A DNA stretch of 33,395 nt, from contig RXJK01000028.1 in assembly GCA_003963125.1 (NCBI GenBank), positions 1 to 33,395 on the forward strand, in the 5' to 3' direction. The DNA is from Hyphomicrobiales bacterium (lineage in GTDB: Bacteria; Pseudomonadota; Alphaproteobacteria; Rhizobiales; Hyphomicrobiaceae). Under the pieces are notes generated by a model. That model saw only the letters and a list, made by a program, of their open reading frames with translations, was not told where the DNA came from and searched no databases. Position numbers and translations under genes: made by a program. Numbering within the stretch: the first letter of the stretch is position 1; every line of letters begins with the position of its first letter. Below are positions 7,001 to 15,702 of this stretch, one piece after another.

Positions 7001-8953
7001 ATGGCCCTTGCATTGAACATGCCCCCGGCCGGCCCGTCCCGGACACGGGGCGAGACGTCGCTCGAGGCCGATCGGCAGCGTGCCTTTTCGGCTGCGCGCC
7101 GGCACACGGCGCTCGTCCGGTTGATGCGGTTCTCGCTGCCGGTGGCCGCGGTGGGCGTCGTCGGCTTCTACGCGGTGGCGCTTTTGTCGAGCTTCAGTCT
7201 CAGCGTCGGCAACGTGCGCGTCGGGCAGGTGGAAGTCACGTCCGAAGACCTGACGATGAAGAACCCGTCCTACTTCGGCACCACGCAGGACGGCGGCAAG
7301 TACGAGATCCGGGCCAAGAAGGCGATCCTCGAGTTCAACCAGAACGCGCCGGTCAAGCTCGTCGACATCGACGGCGACATGATCCAGGCCAACAACGTCA
7401 AGACGGTCGTCCGCGCCCGCCGCGGCCTCTACGACAACAACAAGAGCGAGCTCACCCTTTTCGACGGCATCGAGATCGATTCCTCGAACGGCATGAAGGC
7501 GCGCCTCACCGAGGCGACGATCTACTCGAAGGAGAGCAAGGTCGTTTCCAAGAAGCCCGTGGAGATGTCTTCGGCCACCGGCGAGATCCGCGGCAACTCC
7601 GTGACCTTCAACACCGCGAGCAATCAGGCGGTGTTCCTCGGTCAGGTCAACGTGCGCCTCGCGCCCACGCAGACGACGCAGGCCCCGCAGAAGCCGGCGG
7701 TGTCCGCCACGCCCGCCTTCGGCCGCGATTCCAAGCAGCCGATCGACGTGCGCTCCGAGCGCTTCGACCTCGATGACGGCAGCCACGTCGCCATGTTCAC
7801 GGGCGAGGTGGTCGCGACCCAGGGCGACAGCACCTTGAAGACGCCCGAGCTGATGATCGCCTACGAAGGCAAGGCCGCCGACAGCTTCGTCGGCGCGGCA
7901 CCACAAGCCAAGGCGCCCGCCGCGGACGATACCGGCGGCGTATCCCGCCTCTACGCGCGCTCCGGCGTGGTGGTGACCATGGGCCTCGACCGCCACGTCA
8001 CGAGCGACGTCGCCGATTTCGACGCCAAGGCCGACACGGCGCTGTTCACCGGCAACGTTCTCATCACGCAGGGCAAGAACACGCTGCAGGGCAAGCGTCT
8101 CTGGCTCGAGCGCAAAGTCGGCCGCACGCGGCTCGATTCGCCCGGCGACAAGCAGGCTCCGCCCGGGCGCATCGCGGCAACCTTCTTCCCCGAGCAGTCC
8201 GCACATCCCGCCCCGAAGCCGAAAGCGACCAAGGAAGACCCAACCTCGCTCCTCTCCATGGGCACGTTCAAGTCCGACCCCAATGCGCCGATGGACATCG
8301 ATGCCGAAAGCCTGGAGGTCCTCGAAGCCCAGCACGTCGCGGCCTTCCGCGGCGCCGTCAAAGCCCAGCAGGGCGATTTCGTCGTCAAGGCTCCGGAGAT
8401 GCTGGTCTTCCTCAACGGGCAGAACAACTTCATGACCGGTGCGGGGCCTGACGGAGCCGACAAGAACGCGCAGCAGATCAGCCGCATCGAGGCGCGCAAC
8501 AAGGTCGTCATCTCGTCCAAGGAAGGCGACCAGGCGACCGGCGACAAGGCCATCTTCGACGTGAAGGGCAACAACGTCCTCTTGCTCGGCAACGTGTCGA
8601 TCATCCGCGCCAACGACGTCGGCGAAGTGCGCAAGGTCGGCGTCAAGGGCGAGCGCCTGAAGATCGATCTCACGACCGGCATGTACCGGTTCGAGAACGA
8701 CGAGAAGGCGACGGCGGCCGCAGCCGAGGCCGCGCGCGTCCCCCCGCCGGTTATCAACAAGGCGCCCGACGCGAAGGCAACGAGCGACAACGGCTTCGAG
8801 AACCGCCCGTGTCCGCCGGGGCGGCAATGCCTGCTCGCGTATCCGAAAGAGATCGAGGACAAGGCCAAGCAAGTCATCAAGGCGCTGCCCGCGGCTCCCG
8901 CTGCAGGCTGGGAGCCCTCGACGAGTGCCAGCCCGGTCCAGCGGGGCAACTAG
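7001..8953 (+). CDS. LptC-LptA-LptA fusion, periplasmic LPS transport protein
   Basis: 650 residues. Residues about 41-66 form a single membrane anchor (LMRFSLPVAAVGVVGFYAVALLSSF). Residues about 70-225 are LptC-like (VEVTSEDLTMKNPSYFGTTQDGGKYEIRAKKA). Two successive OstA/LptA-type beta-jellyroll domains follow at about 246-380 (SERFDLDDGSHVAMFTGEVVATQGDSTLKTPELMIAYEG) and about 430-566 (AESLEVLEAQHVAAFRGAVKAQQGDFVVKAPEMLVF). An Ala/Pro-rich tail contains Cys604 and Cys610. LptC and LptA normally are separate proteins of about 190-220 residues forming the periplasmic bridge that takes LPS from LptB2FG to LptDE. Here the anchor and two bridge modules are covalently joined. The frame is open throughout, with lptB 48 bp downstream, so the fusion is unlikely to be a sequencing error. 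Confidence 0.88.
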   Translation: MALALNMPPAGPSRTRGETSLEADRQRAFSAARRHTALVRLMRFSLPVAAVGVVGFYAVALLSSFSLSVGNVRVGQVEVTSEDLTMKNPSYFGTTQDGGKYEIRAKKAILEFNQNAPVKLVDIDGDMIQANNVKTVVRARRGLYDNNKSELTLFDGIEIDSSNGMKARLTEATIYSKESKVVSKKPVEMSSATGEIRGNSVTFNTASNQAVFLGQVNVRLAPTQTTQAPQKPAVSATPAFGRDSKQPIDVRSERFDLDDGSHVAMFTGEVVATQGDSTLKTPELMIAYEGKAADSFVGAAPQAKAPAADDTGGVSRLYARSGVVVTMGLDRHVTSDVADFDAKADTALFTGNVLITQGKNTLQGKRLWLERKVGRTRLDSPGDKQAPPGRIAATFFPEQSAHPAPKPKATKEDPTSLLSMGTFKSDPNAPMDIDAESLEVLEAQHVAAFRGAVKAQQGDFVVKAPEMLVFLNGQNNFMTGAGPDGADKNAQQISRIEARNKVVISSKEGDQATGDKAIFDVKGNNVLLLGNVSIIRANDVGEVRKVGVKGERLKIDLTTGMYRFENDEKATAAAAEAARVPPPVINKAPDAKATSDNGFENRPCPPGRQCLLAYPKEIEDKAKQVIKALPAAPAAGWEPSTSASPVQRGN

Positions 8954-9001
8954 CGTGAAGAACGAAATGTCCCATCTTCCCTGCGATCAGGACGCGCCGG
9001 C

Positions 9002-10027
9002 ATGAAGCTGTTCCCATTCGGCTGGGGCGCCAAACCGGCAAAGCCGCGCGGCGGCAGCGCCCGCAATCCGCGCACGCAGCCGCCCGCGCTCGGCAAGGCT
9101 CCGCCGTCCCTGTCCCAGCAACTGCAGCACGCGCAGGACGACTGGTCGCCCGGTCCGCCGCCGGGACGCTTCGGCGAGCCGATCCAGCCCGCGAGCTACG
9201 GCCAGTACGATCAATACGACCCGCCGGCGTTCGACGATTACAACCGCAACGGACACGCCCCGAGCGTGCAGGGCCACTATCAGCACCACGAGGAGCCGCA
9301 CGCCGGGCAGAACTGGCTGACGGCGGAGAACATCAAGAAAAGCTACGGCACGCGCCAGGTCGTGAAGGGCGTGAGCCTCGCCACCGGCCGCGGCGAAGCC
9401 GTGGGCCTGCTCGGCCCCAACGGCGCGGGCAAGACCACGACCTTCTACATGATCACCGGTCTCGTCGCCGCGGACTCCGGCAAGATCACGCTCGACGGCC
9501 GTGACGTCACCCGCCTCCCGATGTACCGCCGCGCCCGGCTCGGCATCGGTTACCTGCCGCAGGAAGCCTCGATCTTCCGCGGCCTCACGGTCGAGCAGAA
9601 CATCATGGCCGTGCTGGAACTGGTCGAGCCGAAAAAGAAGAAGCGGCGCGAGCAACTCGACAACCTGCTCGAGGAATTCAGCATCACCCGCCTTCGGAAG
9701 TCGCCGTCGCTGGCCCTGTCGGGCGGCGAGCGCCGCCGCTGCGAGATCGCCCGGGCGCTTGCCTCGCGTCCCTCGTTCATGCTGCTCGACGAGCCCTTCG
9801 CCGGTATCGACCCGCTCGCCGTGGGCGATATCCAGCAACTCGTCCGCCAGTTGACCGCCCGTGGCATCGGCGTCCTAATCACGGACCATAATGTCCGCGA
9901 GACCCTGAGCCTCGTCGATCGTGCCTACATTATTTACGACGGGCAGGTTTTGACACACGGTAACCCTCAGGAAATCATCAACAACGAGGATGTCCGGCGG
10001 GTCTACCTGGGGGACATGTTCGGTTAA
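9002..10027 (+). CDS. lptB: LPS export ABC transporter ATPase LptB
   Basis: 341 residues, about 100 longer than typical LptB. The ATPase part starts near residue 103 ([23 protein letters not shown]). It has Walker [18 protein letters not shown], a Q-loop in [19 protein letters not shown] (an LptB hallmark), signature [15 protein letters not shown], Walker [13 protein letters not shown] and switch His in [10 protein letters not shown]. The N-terminal extension is rich in Pro, Gln, Tyr and His ([18 protein letters not shown]) and probably disordered. LptB powers LPS extraction from the inner membrane with LptFG. It lies between the LptC-LptA fusion and rpoN, the classical alphaproteobacterial order. 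A downstream start near residue 100 is possible, but the extension has the same coding character as its surroundings. Confidence 0.94.
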   Translation: MKLFPFGWGAKPAKPRGGSARNPRTQPPALGKAPPSLSQQLQHAQDDWSPGPPPGRFGEPIQPASYGQYDQYDPPAFDDYNRNGHAPSVQGHYQHHEEPHAGQNWLTAENIKKSYGTRQVVKGVSLATGRGEAVGLLGPNGAGKTTTFYMITGLVAADSGKITLDGRDVTRLPMYRRARLGIGYLPQEASIFRGLTVEQNIMAVLELVEPKKKKRREQLDNLLEEFSITRLRKSPSLALSGGERRRCEIARALASRPSFMLLDEPFAGIDPLAVGDIQQLVRQLTARGIGVLITDHNVRETLSLVDRAYIIYDGQVLTHGNPQEIINNEDVRRVYLGDMFG

Positions 10028-10079
10028 TGCGGCGACCTTATACCTTGACCGTTGGACCAGTCCTGGTGACGATCTAGGC

Positions 10080-11642
10080 ATGGCGCTCATACCGAAACTT
10101 GAACTACGGCAAGGCCAGCAGCTGGTGATGACACCCCAGCTGCAGCAGGCCATCCGTTTGCTTCAGCTTTCGAACGTCGAACTGTGCTCCTTCGTCGAGG
10201 CCGAGCTCGAGCGTAACCCCTTGCTGGAGCGGGACGAAGCGTCTCCCGAACCGGCCGAGAGCGTCGAGCGCCGCGAGCGCGGAGAGCGCGAGGGCGACGA
10301 CGCCGACGGCGTCGACTGGGCGCTCGACCAGAAGCCGATCATGCTCAACGGCGAGGCCAAGGCCGACCGCATGGCCGCCGACAGGCCCGCGCAATCCGCC
10401 AATTCCGACACCGGCGCCCCGAGCAGCGCCGGCCCCGACCAGCCCGGCATCGACCTTGGCAACTGGAACTCGGTCCGCTCCGGCGGCGGCAGCTTCGACG
10501 CCGACGACAGCAGCATCGAGGACTATGTGGCCGCGGGCCTGTCGCTCGCCGACCACCTCACCGCGCAGCTCAACCTCGTCATCACCGATCCCATCGAGCG
10601 CATCATCGGCGCGCATCTGATCCACATGGTGGACGAGGCGGGCTACCTGCAGGGCGACCTCGGCGATCTCGCCCTGAAGCTCGGCGCACCCCTGTCGCGT
10701 ATCGAAGCCGTTCTCGGCGTGATGCAGACCTTCGATCCGCCCGGCGTCATGGCCCGCAATCTGGCCGAATGCCTGGCCCTGCAGCTCAAGGAGCAGAACC
10801 GCTACGATCCGCAGATCGCGCTCCTGCTCGAGAATCTCGAACTGCTCGGCAGCCACAACCTTGCGGCCCTGAAGCGCGCCGTCGGCGTCGATGGCCAGGA
10901 ACTCGCCGAGATGATCGCCGAGATCCGCACGCTCACCCCCAAGCCCGGCCTCAAGTTCGGCTCGGTGCAGATCCAGCCCGTGCTGCCCGACGTCATGGTC
11001 AAGCCCATGCGTGACGGCAGCTGGATGGTCGAGCTCAACAACGAGACGCTGCCGCGCGTCCTCGTCAGCCGCAGCTACTACGCCAACGTCTCGAAGACGG
11101 CCCGCTCCGAAAAGGATCGCGGCTACCTGCTCGAATGCCTGCAGAGTGCCAACTGGCTGGTGAAGAGCCTCGACCAGCGCGCCCGCACGATCCTCCGTGT
11201 CGCGGAAGAAATCGTCCGGCAGCAGGACGGCTTCCTGACCCACGGCATCGAGCACCTGAAGCCGCTCAACCTCAAGACGGTGGCCGACGCCATCTCGATG
11301 CATGAGTCGACCGTCAGCCGTGTCACCTCGAACAAGTACATGGCCACGCCGCGCGGCGTGTTCGAGCTCAAGTACTTCTTTACCTCCGCCATCGCTTCCG
11401 CTGACGGCTCCAGCGATGCGCATTCCTCTGAGGCTGTCCGCCATCGTATCAAGCAGCTGATCGACGCTGAGACGGCCGACACGGTTCTCTCCGACGACAA
11501 GATCGTGGAACTCCTCAAGCGCGACGGCATCGACATCGCCCGGCGTACGGTAGCGAAATACCGGGAGGCGTTGCGCATCCCCTCTTCTGTGCAGAGGCGG
11601 CGCGAAAAGCAGATGGCCGCACGCCTCGACTCAGTTGTCTAA
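10080..11642 (+). CDS. rpoN: RNA polymerase sigma-54 factor
   Basis: The start is the ATG at 10080 (MALIPKLELRQGQQLVMTPQLQQAIRLLQLSNVEL), giving 520 residues. Region I is the Gln/Leu-rich activator-responsive segment (residues 1-50). An acidic region II follows, then the core-binding domain and a C-terminal DNA-binding domain with the RpoN box ARRTVAKYREALRIPSS, which recognises the -24 element. Sigma-54 directs transcription from -24/-12 promoters and needs an AAA+ enhancer-binding protein. This matters here because two good -24/-12 elements are present at about 20.06 and 20.29 kb. It is 52 bp downstream of lptB. The usual next gene, hpf, is missing. Confidence 0.97.
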   Translation: MALIPKLELRQGQQLVMTPQLQQAIRLLQLSNVELCSFVEAELERNPLLERDEASPEPAESVERRERGEREGDDADGVDWALDQKPIMLNGEAKADRMAADRPAQSANSDTGAPSSAGPDQPGIDLGNWNSVRSGGGSFDADDSSIEDYVAAGLSLADHLTAQLNLVITDPIERIIGAHLIHMVDEAGYLQGDLGDLALKLGAPLSRIEAVLGVMQTFDPPGVMARNLAECLALQLKEQNRYDPQIALLLENLELLGSHNLAALKRAVGVDGQELAEMIAEIRTLTPKPGLKFGSVQIQPVLPDVMVKPMRDGSWMVELNNETLPRVLVSRSYYANVSKTARSEKDRGYLLECLQSANWLVKSLDQRARTILRVAEEIVRQQDGFLTHGIEHLKPLNLKTVADAISMHESTVSRVTSNKYMATPRGVFELKYFFTSAIASADGSSDAHSSEAVRHRIKQLIDAETADTVLSDDKIVELLKRDGIDIARRTVAKYREALRIPSSVQRRREKQMAARLDSVV

Positions 11643-11704
11643 GCCACTGGCCTTGAAGGTAAATTCCTGTTCCAGCCGTGTAACGTTTTGTGAGCGGCGC
11701 GCAT

Positions 11705-11733
11705 TTGACAGGCCTGCCCCCCTGATCTAGGGT
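11705..11733 (+). promoter_or_regulatory. Sigma-70-type promoter candidate downstream of rpoN
   Basis: TTGACA at 11705-11710, a 17-bp spacer and TAGGGT at 11728-11733. The -35 box is perfect and the spacing ideal; the -10 box is imperfect. A transcript would start near 11740 and read through the gap into ptsN, giving a leader of about 400 nt, or could give a separate small RNA. Confidence 0.5.
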
Positions 11734-12006
11734 CCGCCGCACTTGAAGCCCCTTGCGGGTGGGCCTCAGTCCTCTGTTCCGTCAACACGTTGCGTGCCGA
11801 GCGGCCGGGTTGCGAAAGCAACATCTGGCGGCGCGCAGGTATTGTGGCGCGGTTGGGCTCGGGCGGCACACTCGTTGCATCCTCTCCCGAGGGCCCTCTG
11901 GGGGACACGGGGGGAAACGGACAGCGCGGCCTGTGGATGGGCGTGGCGGTCCGTTAGGAATGGGATGGTATCCTGCGGGGGATCGACTGAGATTGGATAG
12001 GTGCGG

Positions 12007-12038
12007 TGGGTCATCGGCGGCATCTGCGCGTTGACCCA
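12007..12038 (+). repeat. 7-bp inverted repeat in the ptsN leader
   Basis: TGGGTCA at 12007-12013 and TGACCCA at 12032-12038 are exact reverse complements separated by 18 nt. It could be an RNA hairpin in a long ptsN leader or a protein-binding site about 110 bp upstream of the ptsN start. It is not followed by a T-run, so it is not an intrinsic terminator. Confidence 0.4.
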
Positions 12039-12148
12039 TGGAACAGCGACTGTCGCAAAGTGGTGCTAGGACGGCGCCGAAGCTGGCCCGGAATTTCGCG
12101 GGCGAAGGATTGGCGAGGCCCGTCTGGTTTGAGAGTGAAGAGAGCTCG

Positions 12149-12613
12149 ATGGATCTTGGTGACCTGATAACTCCTGAGGCGGTCTTTGCTTCACTGCGCG
12201 CGCAGAGCAAGAAGCAGGCGCTGCAGGATCTTGCGGAGAAAGCCGCCAAGATCACCGGGATCAGCGCCCGGGAGATCCTGGAAACGCTGATGCAACGCGA
12301 GCGGCTGGGTTCGACGGGCGTCGGCCGCGGCATCGCCATCCCGCACGGCCGCGTACCCCAGTTGAACCGGATCGTGAGCGTGTTCGCCCGCCTCGCTGAA
12401 CCCATCGAGTTCGATGCGTTGGACGGCGAGCCTGTCGATCTCATCTTTCTTCTGCTGGCGCCCGAGCATGCCGGGGCCGATCACCTGAAGGCGCTGGCGC
12501 GCATTTCGCGTCTGCTGCGCAACCCCTCTTCCGCCGAGAAGCTGCGCGGCGCCCACGACCGCGCGGCCCTTTACGCCGTGCTGACGGAACCGGCCGCCTC
12601 GCACGCCGCCTGA
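12149..12613 (+). CDS. ptsN: PTS IIA-like nitrogen-regulatory protein PtsN (EIIA-Ntr)
   Basis: PtsN proteins begin MDLGDLI, so I use the ATG at 12149 rather than the ORF start at 12038; this gives 154 residues. The phosphorylation site is His66 in GIAIPHGRVP, and the ERLGSTGVGRGIAIPHG block is diagnostic. The C-terminal region (DLIFLLLAPEHAGADHLKALARISRLLR) is typical. EIIA-Ntr is the terminal phospho-acceptor of PTS-Ntr and adjusts nitrogen, carbon and potassium-related functions by protein contacts. Its linkage to rpoN is conserved across proteobacteria. It is separated from rpoN by an unusual non-coding gap. Confidence 0.94.
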   Translation: MDLGDLITPEAVFASLRAQSKKQALQDLAEKAAKITGISAREILETLMQRERLGSTGVGRGIAIPHGRVPQLNRIVSVFARLAEPIEFDALDGEPVDLIFLLLAPEHAGADHLKALARISRLLRNPSSAEKLRGAHDRAALYAVLTEPAASHAA

Positions 12614-12621
12614 GCGACGCC

Positions 12622-13422
12622 TCAGGCGCCGAGGACGAGCAGCGCTCCGAGCCCGATTCCGCCAACGAGAATGCGCCACCAGGCGAACGGCGCGAACCCG
12701 TGCCGGCTGACGAAGTCGAGCAGGTAGCGCACGACGAACACGCCCGAGACGAAGGCGACCACGAATCCGATGGCGATGCTGCGCACGTCATCGGCCTGCA
12801 GCGTCGCGTAGTTCTTCATGAGATCGTAGGCGAAGGCGCCGGCCATGGTCGGCATCGCCAGGAAGAACGAGAATTCCGTTGCCGCGCGCTTGTCCGTGCC
12901 GAGCAGCAGCGCGCCGACGATGGTCGAGCCCGAACGCGAGACGCCGGGGATCATCGCGAGGCATTGGCAGAAACCGATCGCGATGGCCTTCCCCAGCGGA
13001 ATGTCCATGGCGTCGTGATAGCGCGGCTCGAGCCGCATCTTGTCCACGATCAGCAGCACGACGCCGCCGATGACGAGCGACAGGCAGATCGTCATCGGCG
13101 AGTTGAACAGGATCTCCTTGATGAACTTGTGCAGCACCGCGCCGATGACGGCCGCCGGCAGGAACGCGAGCAGCACGGCGAGAACGAAACGCCGCGTCCG
13201 AGCATCCCGCGGGATGTCGATAAGAAGCCGGAGGATCTTGCCGAAGTAGACCGTCAGGATCGCCAGGATCGCGCCGAGTTGGATCAGCACCTCGAAGGTC
13301 TTGCCGGGCGAGTCGAAGCCGAGCAGTTGCCCCGCCAGCAGGATGTGCCCCGTCGAGGAGACCGGGATGAATTCCGTCAGCCCTTCGAGTAGGCCGAGCA
13401 AGACCACCTGCCACGTCGGCAT
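12622..13422 (-). CDS. uppP: Undecaprenyl-diphosphatase UppP (BacA)
   Basis: The start is the ATG at 13422, preceded by AAGGAG; the ORF-track start at 13437 is an upstream TTG that would bury this ribosome-binding site. 266 residues, polytopic. The catalytic (E/Q)xxxE motif is EGLTE (residues 13-17), followed by [12 protein letters not shown], and the second active-site motif is [10 protein letters not shown]. The enzyme dephosphorylates undecaprenyl diphosphate to recycle the lipid carrier for peptidoglycan and other envelope polymers. It converges with ptsN (8 bp between stops) and is divergent from queG. Confidence 0.95.
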   Translation of the reverse strand: MPTWQVVLLGLLEGLTEFIPVSSTGHILLAGQLLGFDSPGKTFEVLIQLGAILAILTVYFGKILRLLIDIPRDARTRRFVLAVLLAFLPAAVIGAVLHKFIKEILFNSPMTICLSLVIGGVVLLIVDKMRLEPRYHDAMDIPLGKAIAIGFCQCLAMIPGVSRSGSTIVGALLLGTDKRAATEFSFFLAMPTMAGAFAYDLMKNYATLQADDVRSIAIGFVVAFVSGVFVVRYLLDFVSRHGFAPFAWWRILVGGIGLGALLVLGA

Positions 13423-13571
13423 CAACGTCTCCTTCAAAGGACGGGAAATGATTCCTGGCCAGGGTGTGGACAGGCTGTACTGGGCGGGTCCGCCGCTCTC
13501 AAGGCAAGGGCTTGGGACGTCCCGGGAATATCCCCTGGTTGTGGCCCGACTGCATCGCTATCTTTGCCGAA

Positions 13572-14699
13572 ATGACCAGCGATTTGAAAGCCCTGATCGG
13601 CGCCACGGCGAAAGCGGCGGGTTTCGACGTCATGCGCGTCATGCGCGTCGATGCGTTCGGTATCGAACCTGGCGAGCGGCTGGCGGCGTTCCTGCGTCAA
13701 GGCCGCCACGGCGAGATGGACTGGCTCGCCACGCGCGCTGAGCAGCGGGCGCATCCGACAGCGCTCTGGAAGGAGGCCCGCAGCGCCATCGTTCTCGCCA
13801 AGAATTACGGGCCTTCGAGCGATCCGCTGCAGTTGCTGGCCGACAAGGGCAGAGGCGTCGTGTCCGCCTATGCCCAGGGCCGGGACTACCACGACGTGGT
13901 CAAATCCGGACTGAAGCAGGTCGCCCGCGCCCTGGCCGACGCTGCGAGCGCCGACGTCAAGGTGTTCGTCGATACCGCGCCGCTCATGGAAAAGCCGCTG
14001 GCCCAGGCCGCGGGCCTAGGCTGGCAGGGCAAGCACACGAACCTCGTCTCTCAAGAGTTCGGTTCCTGGCTGTTTCTCGGTGTCATCCTCACCACCGCCG
14101 ACTTGCCGCCTGACGCTCCGGAAGTGGATCACTGCGGCACGTGCCGCAAATGCCTCGACGCCTGCCCGACGGGCGCTTTCATCGCGCCCTACCAGCTCGA
14201 TGCCCGCCGTTGCATCGCCTACCTCACCATCGAGCACAAGGGGCACATCGACGAGGCTTTCCGCGCCGGCATCGGCAATCGCGTCTTCGGCTGCGACGAC
14301 TGCCTCGCTGTGTGCCCGTGGAACAAGTTCGCGCAAGCCGCGCGCGACCAGCGGCTCACATCGAAAGCCGACCTGGCCTCCATTGCCTTGGCCGAATTGC
14401 TCGCACTCGACGACGCGACCTTCCGTGCCAAGTTCGCCGGCACGCCCGTCAAGCGCACCGGGCGCGACCGCGTCGTCCGCAACGCCCTGATCGCCGCCGG
14501 CAATTCGATAGATCCCGGGTTGCTGCCGGGCGTGACCGCACTGCTCGCCGACGCCTCGCCGCTGGTCCGCGCCATGGCCGTGTGGGCGGCGCGCCAGCTA
14601 TGCGACGCGAGCGCCTTCGCAGCCCTTGCGGAAAAGTTTGCCGACGGCGAAACCGATCCCCATGTGAAACGGGAGTGGGCCAGAGGGGACGACGCATGA
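13572..14699 (+). CDS. queG: Epoxyqueuosine reductase QueG
   Basis: I set the start at the ATG at 13572 (MTSDLKALI), giving 375 residues; the ORF-track start at 13464 adds an unlikely leader. Two 4Fe-4S cluster motifs are seen: CGTCRKCLDACPTGA (Cys188, 191, 194, 198) and CDDCLAVCPWNK (Cys241, 244, 248), plus a conserved Cys214. The cobalamin/active-site segment VFVDTAPLMEKPLAQAAGLGWQGKHTN holds the catalytic Asp134. A C-terminal HEAT-like region (VRNALIAAGN...VRAMAVWAA) is normal for QueG. It catalyses the last step of queuosine synthesis in tRNA. Its stop overlaps the next start in ATGA. Confidence 0.95.
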   Translation: MTSDLKALIGATAKAAGFDVMRVMRVDAFGIEPGERLAAFLRQGRHGEMDWLATRAEQRAHPTALWKEARSAIVLAKNYGPSSDPLQLLADKGRGVVSAYAQGRDYHDVVKSGLKQVARALADAASADVKVFVDTAPLMEKPLAQAAGLGWQGKHTNLVSQEFGSWLFLGVILTTADLPPDAPEVDHCGTCRKCLDACPTGAFIAPYQLDARRCIAYLTIEHKGHIDEAFRAGIGNRVFGCDDCLAVCPWNKFAQAARDQRLTSKADLASIALAELLALDDATFRAKFAGTPVKRTGRDRVVRNALIAAGNSIDPGLLPGVTALLADASPLVRAMAVWAARQLCDASAFAALAEKFADGETDPHVKREWARGDDA

Positions 14700-15547
14700 A
14701 GCTCTTCTGTTTCGGGTTGGGGTATTCCGCGCAGGAACTGGCGCGCAAGCTGTCCGGTCGCGCCGATCATGTCGTCGGTACGCACACCGGCAGCGCCGGC
14801 GCCCCCATGCGCGGCTTGACACTGGTGACCTATCGAGGCGATGGCCCGTCGCAGGACGTGCGCGCTCACCTTGACGGCGTGACGCATGTGCTGGTGTCGA
14901 TCCCGCCGGATCTCGAAGGCGATATCGTCCTGCGCCAGCACGGGCTCGATCTCGCGCAACTGCCGTCGCTCGAATGGGTCGGCTACCTCTCCACCATCGG
15001 CGTATACGGCGACGCGAAGGGGACGTGGATCGATGAGACACATGCCTTGCGCCCGAAGTCCGAACGCAGCCTCCGTCGCGTCCACACCGAGAACGCCTGG
15101 CTGAAATTCGCTGACGAAACCGGCAAGCGCGTCGAGATCTTCCGCTTGTCCGGCATTTACGGACCCGGCCGCAGCGTCATCGACAACCTGCGCGCCGGCA
15201 CCGCGCGGCGCATCGTCAAGAGCGGCCAGGTCTTCAACCGCATCCACGTGGAGGACATCGCCCGCGTCGTGGCCAAGGCCATCGACACGCCGACCGAGCA
15301 TCGCATCTACAACGTGACGGACGATGAGCCGGCGCCGCCGGAGGACGTGATGGTGTTCGCGGCAGGCCTTCTCGGCATCGAGCCGCCGCCCGCAATCCCC
15401 TTCGAGCAGGCCGAACTTTCCCCGATGGCGGCCTCGTTCTGGGCGGAGAACAAGCGCGTCCGGAACGACCGGATCCGGAACGTCCTGCGCGCGGATCTGC
15501 TCTATCCGACCTACCGCGAGGGCCTGCAGGCGATCCTCAACGATTGA
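14696..15547 (+). CDS. NAD(P)-dependent epimerase/SDR-like protein (YeeZ-type)
   Basis: 283 residues starting at the ATG that overlaps the queG stop (ATGA), so translation is coupled. The N-terminus has a Rossmann nucleotide-binding pattern in degenerate form (FCFGLGYSAQELARKL). YLSTIGVYGDAKGTWIDE and FRLSGIYGPGRSVIDNLR match atypical extended SDRs such as E. coli YeeZ. FNRIHVEDIARVVAKAI is a typical epimerase-family segment. The canonical YxxxK pair is not evident; RRVHTENAWLKF lies where it would be expected, so catalysis may be lost or different. The substrate is unknown, and linkage to queG does not by itself show a queuosine role. Confidence 0.8.
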   Translation: MKLFCFGLGYSAQELARKLSGRADHVVGTHTGSAGAPMRGLTLVTYRGDGPSQDVRAHLDGVTHVLVSIPPDLEGDIVLRQHGLDLAQLPSLEWVGYLSTIGVYGDAKGTWIDETHALRPKSERSLRRVHTENAWLKFADETGKRVEIFRLSGIYGPGRSVIDNLRAGTARRIVKSGQVFNRIHVEDIARVVAKAIDTPTEHRIYNVTDDEPAPPEDVMVFAAGLLGIEPPPAIPFEQAELSPMAASFWAENKRVRNDRIRNVLRADLLYPTYREGLQAILND

Positions 15548-15702
15548 CCGTCGTCTGCCAAAATCCTTCCCCGCTCCTGCCCTGCAATTTGCCGCAATAA
15601 CCAAGAAGAGTGCCGCACCTTCGGCGCGATCCGAGAGCAAAGTGCTCCCGGAGTACGACGGCCTTTGCCGCGCGCGCCGGACGAGATGCGGGAGCACATC
15701 AC

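Larger units (their letters stand above)
11643..12148. other. Non-coding gap where hpf/raiA is normally found
   Basis: About 500 bp between rpoN and ptsN. I find no credible protein: ORFs such as 11743-12000 have no recognisable motif and read like frame noise. In many proteobacteria this slot holds hpf (ribosome hibernation factor, about 95-200 residues). Features visible are a promoter-like pair at 11705-11733, a small perfect hairpin with a GAAA tetraloop (GTTGC GAAA GCAAC, about 11809-11822) and a 7-bp inverted repeat just upstream of ptsN at 12007-12038. A structured untranslated leader or small RNA is possible but unproven. Confidence 0.6.

Noticed and set aside
6911-8872. 653-residue minus-strand ORF
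   Set aside because: It is the reverse-frame shadow of the LptC-LptA fusion; it has no start context and reads as low-complexity Asp/Val/Arg/Leu sequence typical of antisense frames in high-GC DNA.
10104-11444. 446-residue minus-strand ORF
   Set aside because: Antisense shadow of rpoN.
11743-12000. 85-residue ORF as a candidate hpf remnant
   Set aside because: The translation (Trp/Gly/Ser-rich) has no resemblance to RaiA/HPF and no convincing ribosome-binding site.
13512-13521. GGGACGTCCC palindrome upstream of queG as an operator
   Set aside because: Short palindromes of G and C are expected by chance at this base composition; nothing else supports it.
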